Shown here piece after piece: positions 35,329 to 44,924 of a stretch of DNA of 64,000 bases. A model generated the notes under the pieces. It worked only from the letters and a program-made list of their open reading frames with translations, did no database searches and was not told the origin of the DNA. Source of the stretch: Pontibacillus salipaludis (GTDB lineage Bacteria > Bacillota > Bacilli > Bacillales > BH030062). Position 1 is the stretch's first letter. Each line of letters begins with the position of its first letter. The DNA lies in NCBI RefSeq assembly GCF_014642405.1, contig NZ_BMIN01000001.1:124001-188000 (forward strand), given 5' to 3'. Position numbers and translations under genes: made by a program.

Positions 35329-36471
35329 ATGAACTTTGAATTAAGTAAAGAGCAAGAAATGACACAAAAAATGGTCAGGGATTTTGCTCAGGAGGTAATA
35401 GCTCCTAGAGCTGTTGAGTTAGATAAGACATCCACTTTTCCAAAGGATATCTTTGATCAGATGGGGGAGCTTGGACTTTTAGGTATTCCATTCCCAGAAC
35501 AATATGGAGGGTCGGGGGGGGATACGATTACATATGCGTTAGCTGTAGAAGAAATTGGACGTGTATGTGGAGGAACAGGGCTGAGCTATGCCGCTGCTGT
35601 ATCCCTAGGGTCGAGTCCAATTTACTATTTTGGAACAGAAAAGCAAAAAGAAGAATTTTTAGTTCCATTAGCTAAGGGTGAAGCTCTTGCATCTTTTGGG
35701 TTAACAGAGCCGAATGCCGGAAGTGACGCTGGAGGCACTCAAACAAGAGCAATAAGAGATGGAGATGAATTTGTCATTAACGGAGAAAAGTCTTGGATTA
35801 CAAATGCCGGATACGCAAAAACCTTAACGGTTACAGCGGTATCAGGTAAAGATGATAAAGGGAAAAATATTATATCTGCTTTTCTTGTTCCTACAGATAC
35901 TCCTGGTCTCAAAATTTCAAGTAACTATGACAAGATGGGGGTGAGAGCATCAAATACATCAGAGATTATCTTAGAGGATGTACGCGTCCCGAAAGAGAAT
36001 ATATTAGGTGATCCATCTAAAGGATTTAAGCAGTTTTTATATACACTAGATGGAGGTCGTATTTCTATCGCTGCTTTAGCTGTCGGTATTGCGCAAGCCT
36101 CCTTAGACAAAGCTTTAGCATATGCGAAAGAACGAAAGCAATTTGGGCAACCTATTTCAAATTTTCAAGCGATTCAATTTAAGTTAGCAGATATGGCTAT
36201 GGAAGTTGAGTTAGCTCGGAACATTGTTTTAAAGGCTGCGTGGTTGAAAGATCAGAAAAAGCCATTCACAAAAGAGTCAGCCTATGCCAAGTTGTTTGCA
36301 TCTGAAACCGCTTTCCGATCTGCCAACCAAGCCATACAGATTCATGGTGGATATGGATATATGCGCGAGTATGAGGTAGAACGCTTTTTGCGTGATGCAA
36401 AGCTTTTAGAAATAGGTGAAGGGACCTCAGAGATTCAGCGTTTGGTTATCAGTCGTCAACTAGGTTGCTAG
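35329..36471 (+). CDS. yngJ: Acyl-CoA dehydrogenase (isovaleryl/short-chain type, YngJ-like)
   Basis: 380 residues from ATG 35329, supported by AAGGAGTGAAAGG. FAD enzyme that introduces the alpha-beta double bond in short or branched acyl-CoA. Signatures: FGLTEPNAGSDAGGT and the C-terminal QIHGGYGYMREYEVERFLRDAK. The residue before GTSEIQRL is Glu (GEGTSEI), the base position used by MCAD/SCAD enzymes; classical isovaleryl-CoA dehydrogenases have a non-acidic residue there. First gene of a yngJ-E type operon, so isovaleryl-CoA is still the likeliest substrate. Confidence 0.92.
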   Translation: MNFELSKEQEMTQKMVRDFAQEVIAPRAVELDKTSTFPKDIFDQMGELGLLGIPFPEQYGGSGGDTITYALAVEEIGRVCGGTGLSYAAAVSLGSSPIYYFGTEKQKEEFLVPLAKGEALASFGLTEPNAGSDAGGTQTRAIRDGDEFVINGEKSWITNAGYAKTLTVTAVSGKDDKGKNIISAFLVPTDTPGLKISSNYDKMGVRASNTSEIILEDVRVPKENILGDPSKGFKQFLYTLDGGRISIAALAVGIAQASLDKALAYAKERKQFGQPISNFQAIQFKLADMAMEVELARNIVLKAAWLKDQKKPFTKESAYAKLFASETAFRSANQAIQIHGGYGYMREYEVERFLRDAKLLEIGEGTSEIQRLVISRQLGC

Positions 36472-36505
36472 TATTCATTTTCATTAAAAAGGAGGAAGAT
36501 GTCAG

Positions 36506-38146
36506 GTGTCCTTATTAGAAGTGACGGTCGGAGAGTTGTTAGAAGAGAAAGCGAAAGCATTTCCAGACCATGAAGCTTTTGTTTATCCTGAGCTAGGGTT
36601 ACGTAAGACTTACCGCGAATTTGATGAAATGACTGATGCTGCAGCTAAAGGGTTTATGAGTTTAGGGATTGAAAAAGGAGAACATGTTGCTATTTGGGCA
36701 GATAATAAACCTGAATGGCTGATCTCTCAATTTGCTACAGCTAAAATGGGAGCAGTTCTCGTTACAGTAAATACAAACTATCAAGCTAGGGAACTAGAAT
36801 ATTTATTAAAACAATCGGATGCAACCACCCTTGTGTTGGCAGAAGAATATAAAGGAACCTCCTATTTAGAAATTCTAAATGAAATATGCCCTGAACTTGA
36901 GAGCTCAGAAAAAGGAGATCTCTACTGCCCCTCATTACCTTATTTAAAAAATATTATTGTACTTAGTGACCGTCAATCTTCTTTCATGTATAACTTTGAA
37001 GAGGTCGTTGAAAAAGGAAAGAATATCTCCTCCAATCAGCTCGCTCAACGTAAGAAGACATTGTCATATAATGATGTAATTAATATGCAGTATACATCTG
37101 GAACAACAGGCTTTCCAAAAGGCGTTATGTTGTCCCATTACAATATTGTGAATAACGGTAAACAAGTATCTGATGCAATGAAGCTCACTGAAGAAGATCG
37201 CCTTTGTATACCTGTTCCATTTTTTCATTGTTTTGGTTGTGTACTTGGAACAATGGCGGCTGTATCAAAAGGAACAACAATGGTCATCTTGGAACAATTC
37301 GATCCTGTTACTGTTATGAGAGCCGTTCAAGACGAGCGGTGCACAGGTTTACATGGAGTGCCGACAATGTTTATTGCTGAACTCAATCATCCTGAGTTTG
37401 TTAACTATACGTTTTCACATTTGCGGACTGGAATTATGGCAGGTTCTACCTGTCCAATGGAAGTAATGAAAAAGGTCATTGTAAACATGGGAGCATCGGA
37501 GATTACAATCGCCTATGGTCAGACAGAATCTTCTCCTGTTATTACTCAAACCACTACAGATGATCCAATTGAACGAAGAGTTGGAAGCGTAGGAAAAGCT
37601 CACCCTCATGTTGAAGTTAAAGTGATTGATCCGGCAACAAATGAAGAAGTAGAAGCAGGGACCCCAGGAGAACTCTGTACCAGAGGATATTTAGTAATGG
37701 AAGGTTATTATAAAAATAAAGAAGCAACTTATGCTGCTATTGATGAAGAAGGTTGGCTTCATACCGGTGATATAGCTGTAATGGATGAAAAGGGATATGT
37801 TGAAATAACTGGGCGTATAAAAGACATGATTATACGCGGAGGTGAAAACATCTATCCAAGAGAGGTAGAAGAATTTATATATACTCATCCTGATATCCTT
37901 GATGTACAAGTGATTGGAGTTCCTGATGAGAAGTACGGTGAAGAACTAATGGCATGGGTTATTGTTAAAGAAGGAAGAGAGCTTTCAAAAGATCAGCTGA
38001 TATCGTTTTGTCAGGGGAAGATTTCTCGTCATAAAATCCCAAGATATGTTGAATTTGTTTCAGAGTATCCAATGACCGCAAGTGGAAAGATACAGAAGTT
38101 TAAGCTAAGGGAAAACGCGCTCCACCTTATTCAAAAAAATACTTAA
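36506..38146 (+). CDS. yngI: Acyl-CoA synthetase, AMP-forming (YngI-like)
   Basis: 546 residues, GTG start after AAAGGAGGAAGATGTCAG. Activates a carboxylic acid to its CoA thioester through an acyl-adenylate. Motifs: MQYTSGTTGFPKGVMLSHYN (P-loop), AYGQTESSPV, GWLHTGDIAVMDEKGYVEITGRIKDMIIRGGENIYP, and catalytic Lys in PMTASGKIQKFKL. In the operon it probably activates a branched or short acid that feeds the dehydrogenase; in B. subtilis YngI acetoacetyl-CoA synthetase activity has been proposed. Exact acid unknown. Confidence 0.92.
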   Translation: MSLLEVTVGELLEEKAKAFPDHEAFVYPELGLRKTYREFDEMTDAAAKGFMSLGIEKGEHVAIWADNKPEWLISQFATAKMGAVLVTVNTNYQARELEYLLKQSDATTLVLAEEYKGTSYLEILNEICPELESSEKGDLYCPSLPYLKNIIVLSDRQSSFMYNFEEVVEKGKNISSNQLAQRKKTLSYNDVINMQYTSGTTGFPKGVMLSHYNIVNNGKQVSDAMKLTEEDRLCIPVPFFHCFGCVLGTMAAVSKGTTMVILEQFDPVTVMRAVQDERCTGLHGVPTMFIAELNHPEFVNYTFSHLRTGIMAGSTCPMEVMKKVIVNMGASEITIAYGQTESSPVITQTTTDDPIERRVGSVGKAHPHVEVKVIDPATNEEVEAGTPGELCTRGYLVMEGYYKNKEATYAAIDEEGWLHTGDIAVMDEKGYVEITGRIKDMIIRGGENIYPREVEEFIYTHPDILDVQVIGVPDEKYGEELMAWVIVKEGRELSKDQLISFCQGKISRHKIPRYVEFVSEYPMTASGKIQKFKLRENALHLIQKNT

Positions 38147-38166
38147 TTGGACTGGAGGATGCTACT

Positions 38167-39519
38167 ATGTTTGCAAAACTACTCATAGCAAATCGTGGCG
38201 AAATTGCGTCTCGAATTATCCGGACATGTAAGCGTTTAAATATTCAAACTGTGGCGATTTATTCCGAACCAGATGAGGATAGTCCTTATGTTAAAGAAGC
38301 AGATGAAGCTTATCCCCTTGGTGGGTCTAGGGTTCATGAAAGTTATCTGCAAGTAGATAAAGTATTGGATATAGCTAAAAATGCAAATGTGGATGCAATC
38401 CATCCTGGCTACGGGCTATTAAGCGAAAATGCTGATTTTGCCGAGCGTATACAATCAGAAGGAATTACCTTTGTGGGACCAACGAGTGATGTTATTCGAA
38501 GTATGGGAAGTAAAGTAGAAGCAAGAACTACCATGAAACGAGCTGGAGTTCCCATCATTCCCGGGACATCTTCTTCAACTGAAGACGTAGATGCTGCTAT
38601 TGAAGCTGCTTCGGACATTGGTTATCCCATAATGCTGAAAGCTTCAGCCGGTGGTGGTGGTATTGGTATGCAAGTCGTGAACACTGACGAAGAATTAAGA
38701 AAAGCTTATGGAAGTAATGCGAAGCGAGCTCAAATGTTTTTTGGCGATGGGACAATGTTTTTAGAGAAGAAGATTGTAAATCCCCACCATATTGAAATTC
38801 AGGTGCTGGCAGACCAAGAAGGAAATGCTCTTTATCTATTTGAAAGGGAGTGTTCTGTGCAACGCAGACACCAAAAGGTAGTTGAAGAAGCCCCCTCTCC
38901 TTTTATTTCTGAAGAAACAAGGGAAAAAATGGGCGGAGCTGCTCTGAAAGCAGTTCGAGCACTTGGGTATCAAAATGCAGGTACAGTAGAATTTTTGGTA
39001 GATGAAAATCAACAATTCTACTTTCTAGAGATGAACACACGACTTCAAGTAGAACATCCTGTAACAGAGGAAATAACAGGATTTGATTTAGTAGAAGAGC
39101 AGATCCGTATCGCTTATGGGGAATCTTTACGGTACAAACAAAATGAGTTAACGATCCATGGTCATGCCATTGAGGTTCGAGTTTATGCCGAAGATCCAAA
39201 GACTTTTTATCCAGCACCTGGGCAAATGACAGATTTGCAAATACCAGTTGGGGATCACATCAGACACGAGTTGGCTGTCCACTCAAGCAGCTTCGTATCA
39301 CCTTTCTACGATCCTATGATAGCAAAATGCATTACTTGGGGAGAGACGAGGGAAGAAGCGATTGAACGGATGTCTTACGCCCTTAGTCAGTATGAAGTAG
39401 AAGGGATCAAAACGAACCTTCCTATGCTAAGAACTGTTCTTAGTCACGATCTATTTAAACAAGGAAATATCACAACTAATTTTGTAGAAGAACACTATCT
39501 AAAGGAGGAAGCAAAATGA
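38167..39519 (+). CDS. yngH: Biotin carboxylase subunit of an acyl-CoA carboxylase (YngH-like)
   Basis: 450 residues. ATP-dependent carboxylation of biotin. Motifs: IANRGEIASRIIRTCK at the N-terminus, the glycine-rich ATP loop MLKASAGGGGIGMQVV, RECSVQRRHQKVVEEAPS, and FLEMNTRLQVEHPVTE with the catalytic residues. The length equals stand-alone AccC-type subunits, with the biotin carrier as the next gene. Within the operon it should carboxylate 3-methylcrotonyl-CoA together with the products at 39516 and 41453. Confidence 0.95.
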   Translation: MFAKLLIANRGEIASRIIRTCKRLNIQTVAIYSEPDEDSPYVKEADEAYPLGGSRVHESYLQVDKVLDIAKNANVDAIHPGYGLLSENADFAERIQSEGITFVGPTSDVIRSMGSKVEARTTMKRAGVPIIPGTSSSTEDVDAAIEAASDIGYPIMLKASAGGGGIGMQVVNTDEELRKAYGSNAKRAQMFFGDGTMFLEKKIVNPHHIEIQVLADQEGNALYLFERECSVQRRHQKVVEEAPSPFISEETREKMGGAALKAVRALGYQNAGTVEFLVDENQQFYFLEMNTRLQVEHPVTEEITGFDLVEEQIRIAYGESLRYKQNELTIHGHAIEVRVYAEDPKTFYPAPGQMTDLQIPVGDHIRHELAVHSSSFVSPFYDPMIAKCITWGETREEAIERMSYALSQYEVEGIKTNLPMLRTVLSHDLFKQGNITTNFVEEHYLKEEAK

Positions 39520-39728
39520 CAGAAGTAAAAGCTAATATGGCAGGAAGTGTATGGAAAATTGTTGTAACAGAAGGGGACCAAGTTACATCTGGTCAAGATC
39601 TATTAATTTTAGAATCCATGAAAATGGAGATCCCCATTGCTACAGATGATGAGGGCACTGTGAAAGAACTAAAGGTTCAAGAGGGAGATTTCGTAAACGA
39701 GGGAGATGTTGTTGCCATACTTGAATAA
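39516..39728 (+). CDS. yngHB: Biotin carrier (biotin/lipoyl attachment) protein (YngHB-like)
   Basis: 70 residues: a lone biotinyl domain with the attachment site ILESMKMEIPI (biotinyl-Lys near residue 36). The ATG overlaps the biotin carboxylase stop (ATGA) with AAAGGAGGAAGCAAA just upstream, securing matched expression. The small separate carrier is typical of the yng operon in bacilli, where other genomes fuse it to the carboxylase. Confidence 0.95.
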   Translation: MTEVKANMAGSVWKIVVTEGDQVTSGQDLLILESMKMEIPIATDDEGTVKELKVQEGDFVNEGDVVAILE

Positions 39729-39743
39729 AGGGAGGAGATTTTT

Positions 39744-40655
39744 ATGCAGCTACCTAGCGAAGTAAAGGTTAAAGAAGTCGGACCAAGAGATGGATTGCAA
39801 AATGAAAAGGAACATATATCTACTATTGATAAAATTGAGTGGATTAACCAGCTCTCAGAAACAGGACTTTCCTATATAGAAATCACCTCATTTGTGCATC
39901 CAAAATGGATCCCCCAATTGGGCGATGCGGTAGATGTAGCAAGACAAATTAATCGAAACCCGGAGGTAACATATGCGGCCCTCGTTCCTAATGAAAGAGG
40001 GCTAGAACGAGCGTTGGAAGCTGACATCGATGAGGTTTCAATCTTCATGTCTGCTTCTGAAGCGCATAACCGGAAAAATATTAATAAGTCTATAGGAGAA
40101 ACGTATCCTGTTTTATCACCGGTAGTTGAGACAGCTAAGAGTGAAGGGAAATCCGTTCGAGCATATGTTTCTACTGTGTTTGGTTGTCCATATGATGGGA
40201 AAGTCGAAATGAATCAAGTTTTATCCGTCTGTGAACGTTTGTTTGAAATGGGAATTGATGAATGCTCAATAGGAGATACCATCGGAGTCGCAAACCCTTT
40301 GCAAGTGGAGCAAGTGCTTAGTTCTTTAAGTGATTATTTTCCAAAAGATAAATTAGCCCTTCATTTTCACAATACAAGAGGCACGGCTCTTGCTAACGTT
40401 TTGACGGCTCTACAATTAGGGTTTACGACGTTTGATAGTTCGCTTGGAGGATTGGGTGGATGCCCTTATGCCAAAGGGGCTTCAGGAAATCTCGCTACAG
40501 ATGATCTTCTCTATATGCTCGAGGAAATGGGCATTCATTCTGGCATTGATCATCGTAAACTTTTGAAGTCAGGAGAATGGATCCAAAACGTTGTCGGAAA
40601 ACCACTTCCAAGTCACCATATGCAAATGCTCAGAAGCGGAGGGATACATGTTTGA
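39744..40655 (+). CDS. yngG: Hydroxymethylglutaryl-CoA lyase (YngG-like)
   Basis: 303 residues. Splits HMG-CoA into acetyl-CoA and acetoacetate, the last step of leucine breakdown. N-terminal VGPRDGLQNEK carries the metal/substrate Arg-Asp. The C-terminal DSSLGGLGGCPYAKGASGN contains the catalytic Cys. HFHNTRG provides the metal-binding His pair. Start follows AAGGGAGGAG. Stop overlaps the TTG start of the next gene. Confidence 0.95.
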   Translation: MQLPSEVKVKEVGPRDGLQNEKEHISTIDKIEWINQLSETGLSYIEITSFVHPKWIPQLGDAVDVARQINRNPEVTYAALVPNERGLERALEADIDEVSIFMSASEAHNRKNINKSIGETYPVLSPVVETAKSEGKSVRAYVSTVFGCPYDGKVEMNQVLSVCERLFEMGIDECSIGDTIGVANPLQVEQVLSSLSDYFPKDKLALHFHNTRGTALANVLTALQLGFTTFDSSLGGLGGCPYAKGASGNLATDDLLYMLEEMGIHSGIDHRKLLKSGEWIQNVVGKPLPSHHMQMLRSGGIHV

Positions 40656-41434
40656 AGAAAGTTGTAGAACTGCAAAAACTAGATGGATATGTATACGAAA
40701 TCTCTTTATCGCGTCCTGAAGCAGCAAATGCGTTCTCGCATGCCTTGATGGATGATCTTGACGCTTGTTTAGAAGAAGTGGAGGCATCCACAGATGTAAG
40801 GTGTGTAATTATTAAAGGGACGGGTGAAAAAGCCTTTTGCGCTGGTGCTGATTTAAAGGAACGGCAGGGTATGAGTGATCAACAAGTCATCAAAACCGTA
40901 CATAGAATCGGCCAATGCATTAAGAGAGTTGAAGCGTTAGAGATCCCTACTATAGCCTCTATAAACGGTGTAGCCTTTGGTGGTGGTCTCGAACTTGCAC
41001 TAGCTTGCGACCTTCGTATAGCAAGGGACGATACGAAGATGGGTTTGACAGAAACATCACTTGGTATCATCCCAGGGGCAGGGGGGACTCAGCGTCTTCC
41101 TCGCTTAGTAGGAATAGGTAAAGCAAAAGAAATGATCTATAGCGCTATCAGAATCTCTTCAGAAGAAGCGATGAATATTGGTTTAGTAGAAAGGGTTGTT
41201 CCGTCGTCTGTACTATTAGAAGAAACGAGGATTCTTGCTAGTCTTATTGCCAAGAATGCACCACTTGCACTAAAACAGGCAAAACGAGCGATTGATTCAG
41301 GAATAAACACAGATAAAGAAACAGGTCTCTGTATTGAATCCCTTTGCTATCAGCAAACCATCCCAACAGAAGACCGTTTAGAAGGGTTGAACGCTTTCAA
41401 AGAGAAACGCACCCCACAATATAAAGGAAGATAA
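40652..41434 (+). CDS. yngF: Enoyl-CoA hydratase (methylglutaconyl-CoA hydratase, YngF-like)
   Basis: 260 residues from TTG 40652, which overlaps the HMG-CoA lyase stop and follows AGCGGAGGG; a frame-compatible ATG 75 bases earlier lies deep inside yngG and is unlikely. Crotonase fold: AFCAGADLKER (oxyanion hole), NGVAFGGGLELALACDLRIA, and GLTETSLGIIPGAGGTQRLPR with the two catalytic Glu. Expected to hydrate 3-methylglutaconyl-CoA to HMG-CoA. Confidence 0.93.
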   Translation: MKKVVELQKLDGYVYEISLSRPEAANAFSHALMDDLDACLEEVEASTDVRCVIIKGTGEKAFCAGADLKERQGMSDQQVIKTVHRIGQCIKRVEALEIPTIASINGVAFGGGLELALACDLRIARDDTKMGLTETSLGIIPGAGGTQRLPRLVGIGKAKEMIYSAIRISSEEAMNIGLVERVVPSSVLLEETRILASLIAKNAPLALKQAKRAIDSGINTDKETGLCIESLCYQQTIPTEDRLEGLNAFKEKRTPQYKGR

Positions 41435-41452
41435 CAAAGGAGGAGAATCTAT

Positions 41453-42988
41453 ATGACAACGAAATATGATCAAACATTTCAAGATAAAGTCGATGAAATT
41501 AAACAAGGTGGATCAGACAAATATCATCAAAAAAATGCAGAAAAAGGGAAAATGTTTGTTCGTGATCGCTTAGAGCAGTTATTTGATGATGGAATCGATG
41601 TTGAAGATGCTTTCTTTGCCAATTGTCAGGATGGCAGTCTTCCTGCCGATGGCGTTGTAACAGGTATAGGTAAAATAAACGGAGAAACAGTTTGTGTGAT
41701 GGCTAATGATTCTACAGTTAAAGCAGGGTCTTGGGGAGCACGAACTGTCGAAAAAATTATCCGTATACAAGAAACGGCTGAAAAACTTGAAGTCCCGATG
41801 TTATACTTAGTGGACTCAGCAGGAGCAAGAATTACGGATCAAGTTGAAATGTTCCCAGGAAGACGTGGAGCGGGTCGTATTTTCTATAATCAAGTTAAAC
41901 TTTCAGGTCGTGTTCCTCAAGTTTGCTTACTCTTTGGACCTTCAGCCGCTGGTGGAGCATACATCCCTGCATTTTGTGACATTGTTGTTATGGTAGAAGG
42001 AAATGCATCCATGTATTTAGGTTCCCCTCGTATGGCTGAGAAGGTCATTGGAGAAAAAGTAAGCCTTGAAGAAATGGGCGGGGCAAAGATGCACTGTTCT
42101 GAATCTGGTTGTGGAGATGTACTAGCAAAGACGGAGCAAGAAGCCATTGAATACGCAAGAAACTATTTAAGCTATTTTCCGAAAAATTTCAGAATACCTG
42201 CACCAACTAAAGATCCGCTACCTGTAAAACCTCACGATAAAACCATCCAGGATTTAATACCCGAAAACCAAAATGCTCCTTTTGATATGTACGAACTAAT
42301 CGACCATTTAATTGATGAAGACTCATTTTGTGAGATTAAGAAGTTATTTGCGAGGGAACTGATTACTGGACTAGCTCGAATGAACGGAAAACCTGTTGGA
42401 ATTATCGCGAACCAACCACGTATGAAAGGTGGCGTGTTATTCCACGATTCAGCAGATAAAGCCGCCAAATTTATTAATCTATGTGATGCGTTCCATATAC
42501 CGCTTCTATTCTTAGCTGACATTCCAGGATTTATGATTGGAACACGTGTAGAAAAAGCAGGGATCATTCGCCATGGGGCTAAGATGATATCAGCCATGAG
42601 TGAAGCAAGCGTACCAAAAATTTCTGTAATTGTCCGCAAAGCATACGGTGCCGGCCTTTATGCTATGGCAGGTCCAGCTTTTGAGCCGGATTGTTGCATT
42701 GCTCTTCCTAGCGCTCAAATAGCTGTAATGGGTCCAGAAGCTGCTGTTAATGCTGTATATGCTAATAAAATTGCTGAACTATCAGAAGAAGATCGACCTC
42801 AATTCATAAAGGAAAAGCAAGAAGAATATAAAGAGAATATCGATATCTATCGCCTGGCTTCTGAAATGGTTGTAGATGATATAGTTGATCCTAACCGGTT
42901 ACGAGCAGAGCTGATTACCCGGTTTGCCTCTTATGAAACAAAACGTCTACAATTTACAGAACGAAAACATGGGGTTTACCCGGTCTAG
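41453..42988 (+). CDS. yngE: Acyl-CoA carboxyltransferase (methylcrotonyl/propionyl-CoA carboxylase beta, YngE-like)
   Basis: 511 residues. Transfers CO2 from carboxybiotin to an acyl-CoA. Two crotonase-like halves: N-terminal ARITDQVEMFPGRRGAGRIFYNQ and LLFGPSAAGGAYIPAFCD; C-terminal ADIPGFMIGTRVEKAGIIRHGAKM and YGAGLYAMAGPAF. Start follows AAAGGAGGAG. Last gene of the operon; by context it is the methylcrotonyl-CoA carboxylase beta chain, though propionyl-CoA specificity cannot be excluded. Confidence 0.93.
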   Translation: MTTKYDQTFQDKVDEIKQGGSDKYHQKNAEKGKMFVRDRLEQLFDDGIDVEDAFFANCQDGSLPADGVVTGIGKINGETVCVMANDSTVKAGSWGARTVEKIIRIQETAEKLEVPMLYLVDSAGARITDQVEMFPGRRGAGRIFYNQVKLSGRVPQVCLLFGPSAAGGAYIPAFCDIVVMVEGNASMYLGSPRMAEKVIGEKVSLEEMGGAKMHCSESGCGDVLAKTEQEAIEYARNYLSYFPKNFRIPAPTKDPLPVKPHDKTIQDLIPENQNAPFDMYELIDHLIDEDSFCEIKKLFARELITGLARMNGKPVGIIANQPRMKGGVLFHDSADKAAKFINLCDAFHIPLLFLADIPGFMIGTRVEKAGIIRHGAKMISAMSEASVPKISVIVRKAYGAGLYAMAGPAFEPDCCIALPSAQIAVMGPEAAVNAVYANKIAELSEEDRPQFIKEKQEEYKENIDIYRLASEMVVDDIVDPNRLRAELITRFASYETKRLQFTERKHGVYPV

Positions 42989-43092
42989 TACGTTTGTTTT
43001 TTGCAGATAGCTATTAAATGGCGATAGAATTGACAAGCACATCAAGGGCTTTTCTTTAGAGATTAAACTGACCCTTAATGGAGGTTCTACAA

Positions 43093-44577
43093 ATGAAATT
43101 ACAAACAATTTTAAACAAAATCGACTACACGACTCTGCAAGGGGACGTTCAAGTAAACATTGAATCTGTTGCTTACCATTCTGGGTTAATCCAACAAGAT
43201 TCATTGTTCATTTGCCTTGAAGGAACGAAGCGAGATGGACATGATTACATTGCCCAAGCGGTTATGAAGGGCGCAGTAGCGATCGTTATTCAAAAACAAG
43301 TAGGCCTGGAGTTCGTTCCAGATGACATGACAGTCATACAAGTTGATGATACTAGGCATGCGTTACCCATCATTGCGAGTCAGTTCTATAGCCATCCCTC
43401 ACAAGCTTTTCGTTTAGTAGGTGTCACGGGGACAAACGGTAAAACGTCTGTATCTCATCTCATCTCCTCTATACTTCAGTATACAGGTAGAAAGGTTGGC
43501 ACAGTTGGAACACTTGGAAATCGTATAAATAATGAGGATATTAAAGCTTATCGCACTACACCAACTACCCCTGAGACAGTAGATCTGCAAGCTTCCTTTG
43601 CAGCTATGCGCGATCAAAGCGTTACGGACGTAGTTATGGAAGTATCGTCAATGGGACTAAAAAATAAGCGTGTCTTGGAGTGTCAGTTTGATGTGGGGAT
43701 CTTTACGAATCTCTCGCAAGATCATTTAGACGATCATGGTTCTTTTGAAGATTATAAGGAAAGCAAACTCTCTTTATTTCCCATGTGCCCTTATTCCATT
43801 CTAAACATTGATGATCCTTTTGCTTCTGAATTTATTGGGGCAACTAACGGTTCTTATGAAACATACGGAATTGAGAATAAGGAAGCAGACCTTAATGCAA
43901 CAGGTATCAAAAGTGATGAAAAGGGCGTACATTTTCAGGTTAATCATAAAGAATTTCAAAATGATGTATATGTTCCCATACCAGGTGAATTTACTGTTTC
44001 GAACTCTCTAGCAGCTATATGTTGTTGTCTTCATTTAGGGCTTGATATTGAAGATATTATTGAAGCGCTAAAGCACGTTAAAGGTCCAGATGGACGTTTG
44101 CAAACGATTCATTCTCCTGAAGGATATACAGTCATGGTAGATTATGCTCATACCCCTGACGCATTAGAGAAAGTTTTATTAAATTTATCCCCTATAAAAA
44201 AAGGGAATATATTTGTTGTATTTGGTTGCGGTGGTGATCGTGACCGAGGCAAGCGTGCTGTGATGGGAGAAATAGCTTCTAGGTGGAGCGATTACGTTAT
44301 TCTCACGACAGATAACCCGCGTTCAGAAGAGCCGGCTAGCATCCTAGCTGATGTAGAAGAAGGCATGCAAGCTCCTGGAGACTATGAAATTATTGAAGAT
44401 CGTGAAGAAGCGATTCAGCGCGCGCTAAGCATGGCAGAACCGCGGGACATTGTCCTTATCGCAGGGCGTGGAAATGAAAACTACCAGGAAGTAAACGGAT
44501 CAAAGCGTTCTTTAAATGATTTTGATGTGGTTGAAAGGTTTATGAATCAACACACTTCAACTATCAAGGAGGGATAA
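43093..44577 (+). CDS. murE: MurE-type UDP-MurNAc-tripeptide ligase, outside the dcw cluster
   Basis: 494 residues from ATG 43093, supported by ATGGAGG; an ATG at 43078 overlaps that site. Mur ligase domains: N-terminal UDP-binding (1-100), central ATPase with VTGTNGKTSVSHLI, TTPTTPETVDLQ and VVMEVSSMGL, and C-terminal domain with DNPRSEEP. The DNPR motif indicates meso-diaminopimelate addition rather than lysine. It follows the leucine operon, not mraY/murD, so it may be a second copy or the relocated main gene. Confidence 0.88.
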   Translation: MKLQTILNKIDYTTLQGDVQVNIESVAYHSGLIQQDSLFICLEGTKRDGHDYIAQAVMKGAVAIVIQKQVGLEFVPDDMTVIQVDDTRHALPIIASQFYSHPSQAFRLVGVTGTNGKTSVSHLISSILQYTGRKVGTVGTLGNRINNEDIKAYRTTPTTPETVDLQASFAAMRDQSVTDVVMEVSSMGLKNKRVLECQFDVGIFTNLSQDHLDDHGSFEDYKESKLSLFPMCPYSILNIDDPFASEFIGATNGSYETYGIENKEADLNATGIKSDEKGVHFQVNHKEFQNDVYVPIPGEFTVSNSLAAICCCLHLGLDIEDIIEALKHVKGPDGRLQTIHSPEGYTVMVDYAHTPDALEKVLLNLSPIKKGNIFVVFGCGGDRDRGKRAVMGEIASRWSDYVILTTDNPRSEEPASILADVEEGMQAPGDYEIIEDREEAIQRALSMAEPRDIVLIAGRGNENYQEVNGSKRSLNDFDVVERFMNQHTSTIKEG

Positions 44578-44592
44578 ATCATAACGAGCCAG

Positions 44593-44874
44593 GTGAAGAG
44601 GCGTATTGTGTTTGGTTGTGGGCTTTTTTTGGGATTATATCTACTACTGAAAGGGATCGATTTCTTCCAAGAATACGGAAGTAACATTGGTTCATCACCT
44701 GAATTGCAATTGTTTTTAATCGATGTTACCAATCTACTCCCTTTTCAACAAACTACAATCACTGGAACGATTTTGTTAGTAATGGGATCGATCATCGCTG
44801 TCTTATCATTTGTGGCTTTTCTTCGTACAAATCAACATGATCATTATCAAAATGTGGACCAAAACGGTAAATGA
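44593..44874 (+). CDS. Small two-helix membrane protein, unknown function
   Basis: 93 residues from GTG 44593. Two hydrophobic helices (about 5-25 and 54-77) are separated by an outside loop, and the His/Asn-rich tail is polar. The only strong ribosome site (AAGGAGGG, 44568-44575) lies 17 bases before this GTG; an in-frame ATA at 44581 is better spaced but a very rare start. It immediately follows murE and probably shares its transcript. Family not recognised. Confidence 0.68.
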   Translation: MKRRIVFGCGLFLGLYLLLKGIDFFQEYGSNIGSSPELQLFLIDVTNLLPFQQTTITGTILLVMGSIIAVLSFVAFLRTNQHDHYQNVDQNGK

Positions 44875-44890
44875 TTACCTGTTAACAGAA

Positions 44891-44924
44891 AAACCGCTCC
44901 CTTATAAGAGGGAGCGGTTTTTTT
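44891..44924. terminator. Bidirectional terminator between the murE unit and padR
   Basis: AAACCGCTCCCTT and AAGAGGGAGCGGTTT, nearly perfect, followed by seven T. Confidence 0.82.

Noticed and set aside
42232-42639. 135-codon minus-strand frame opposite yngE
   Set aside because: Antisense to a conserved carboxyltransferase; no start signal.
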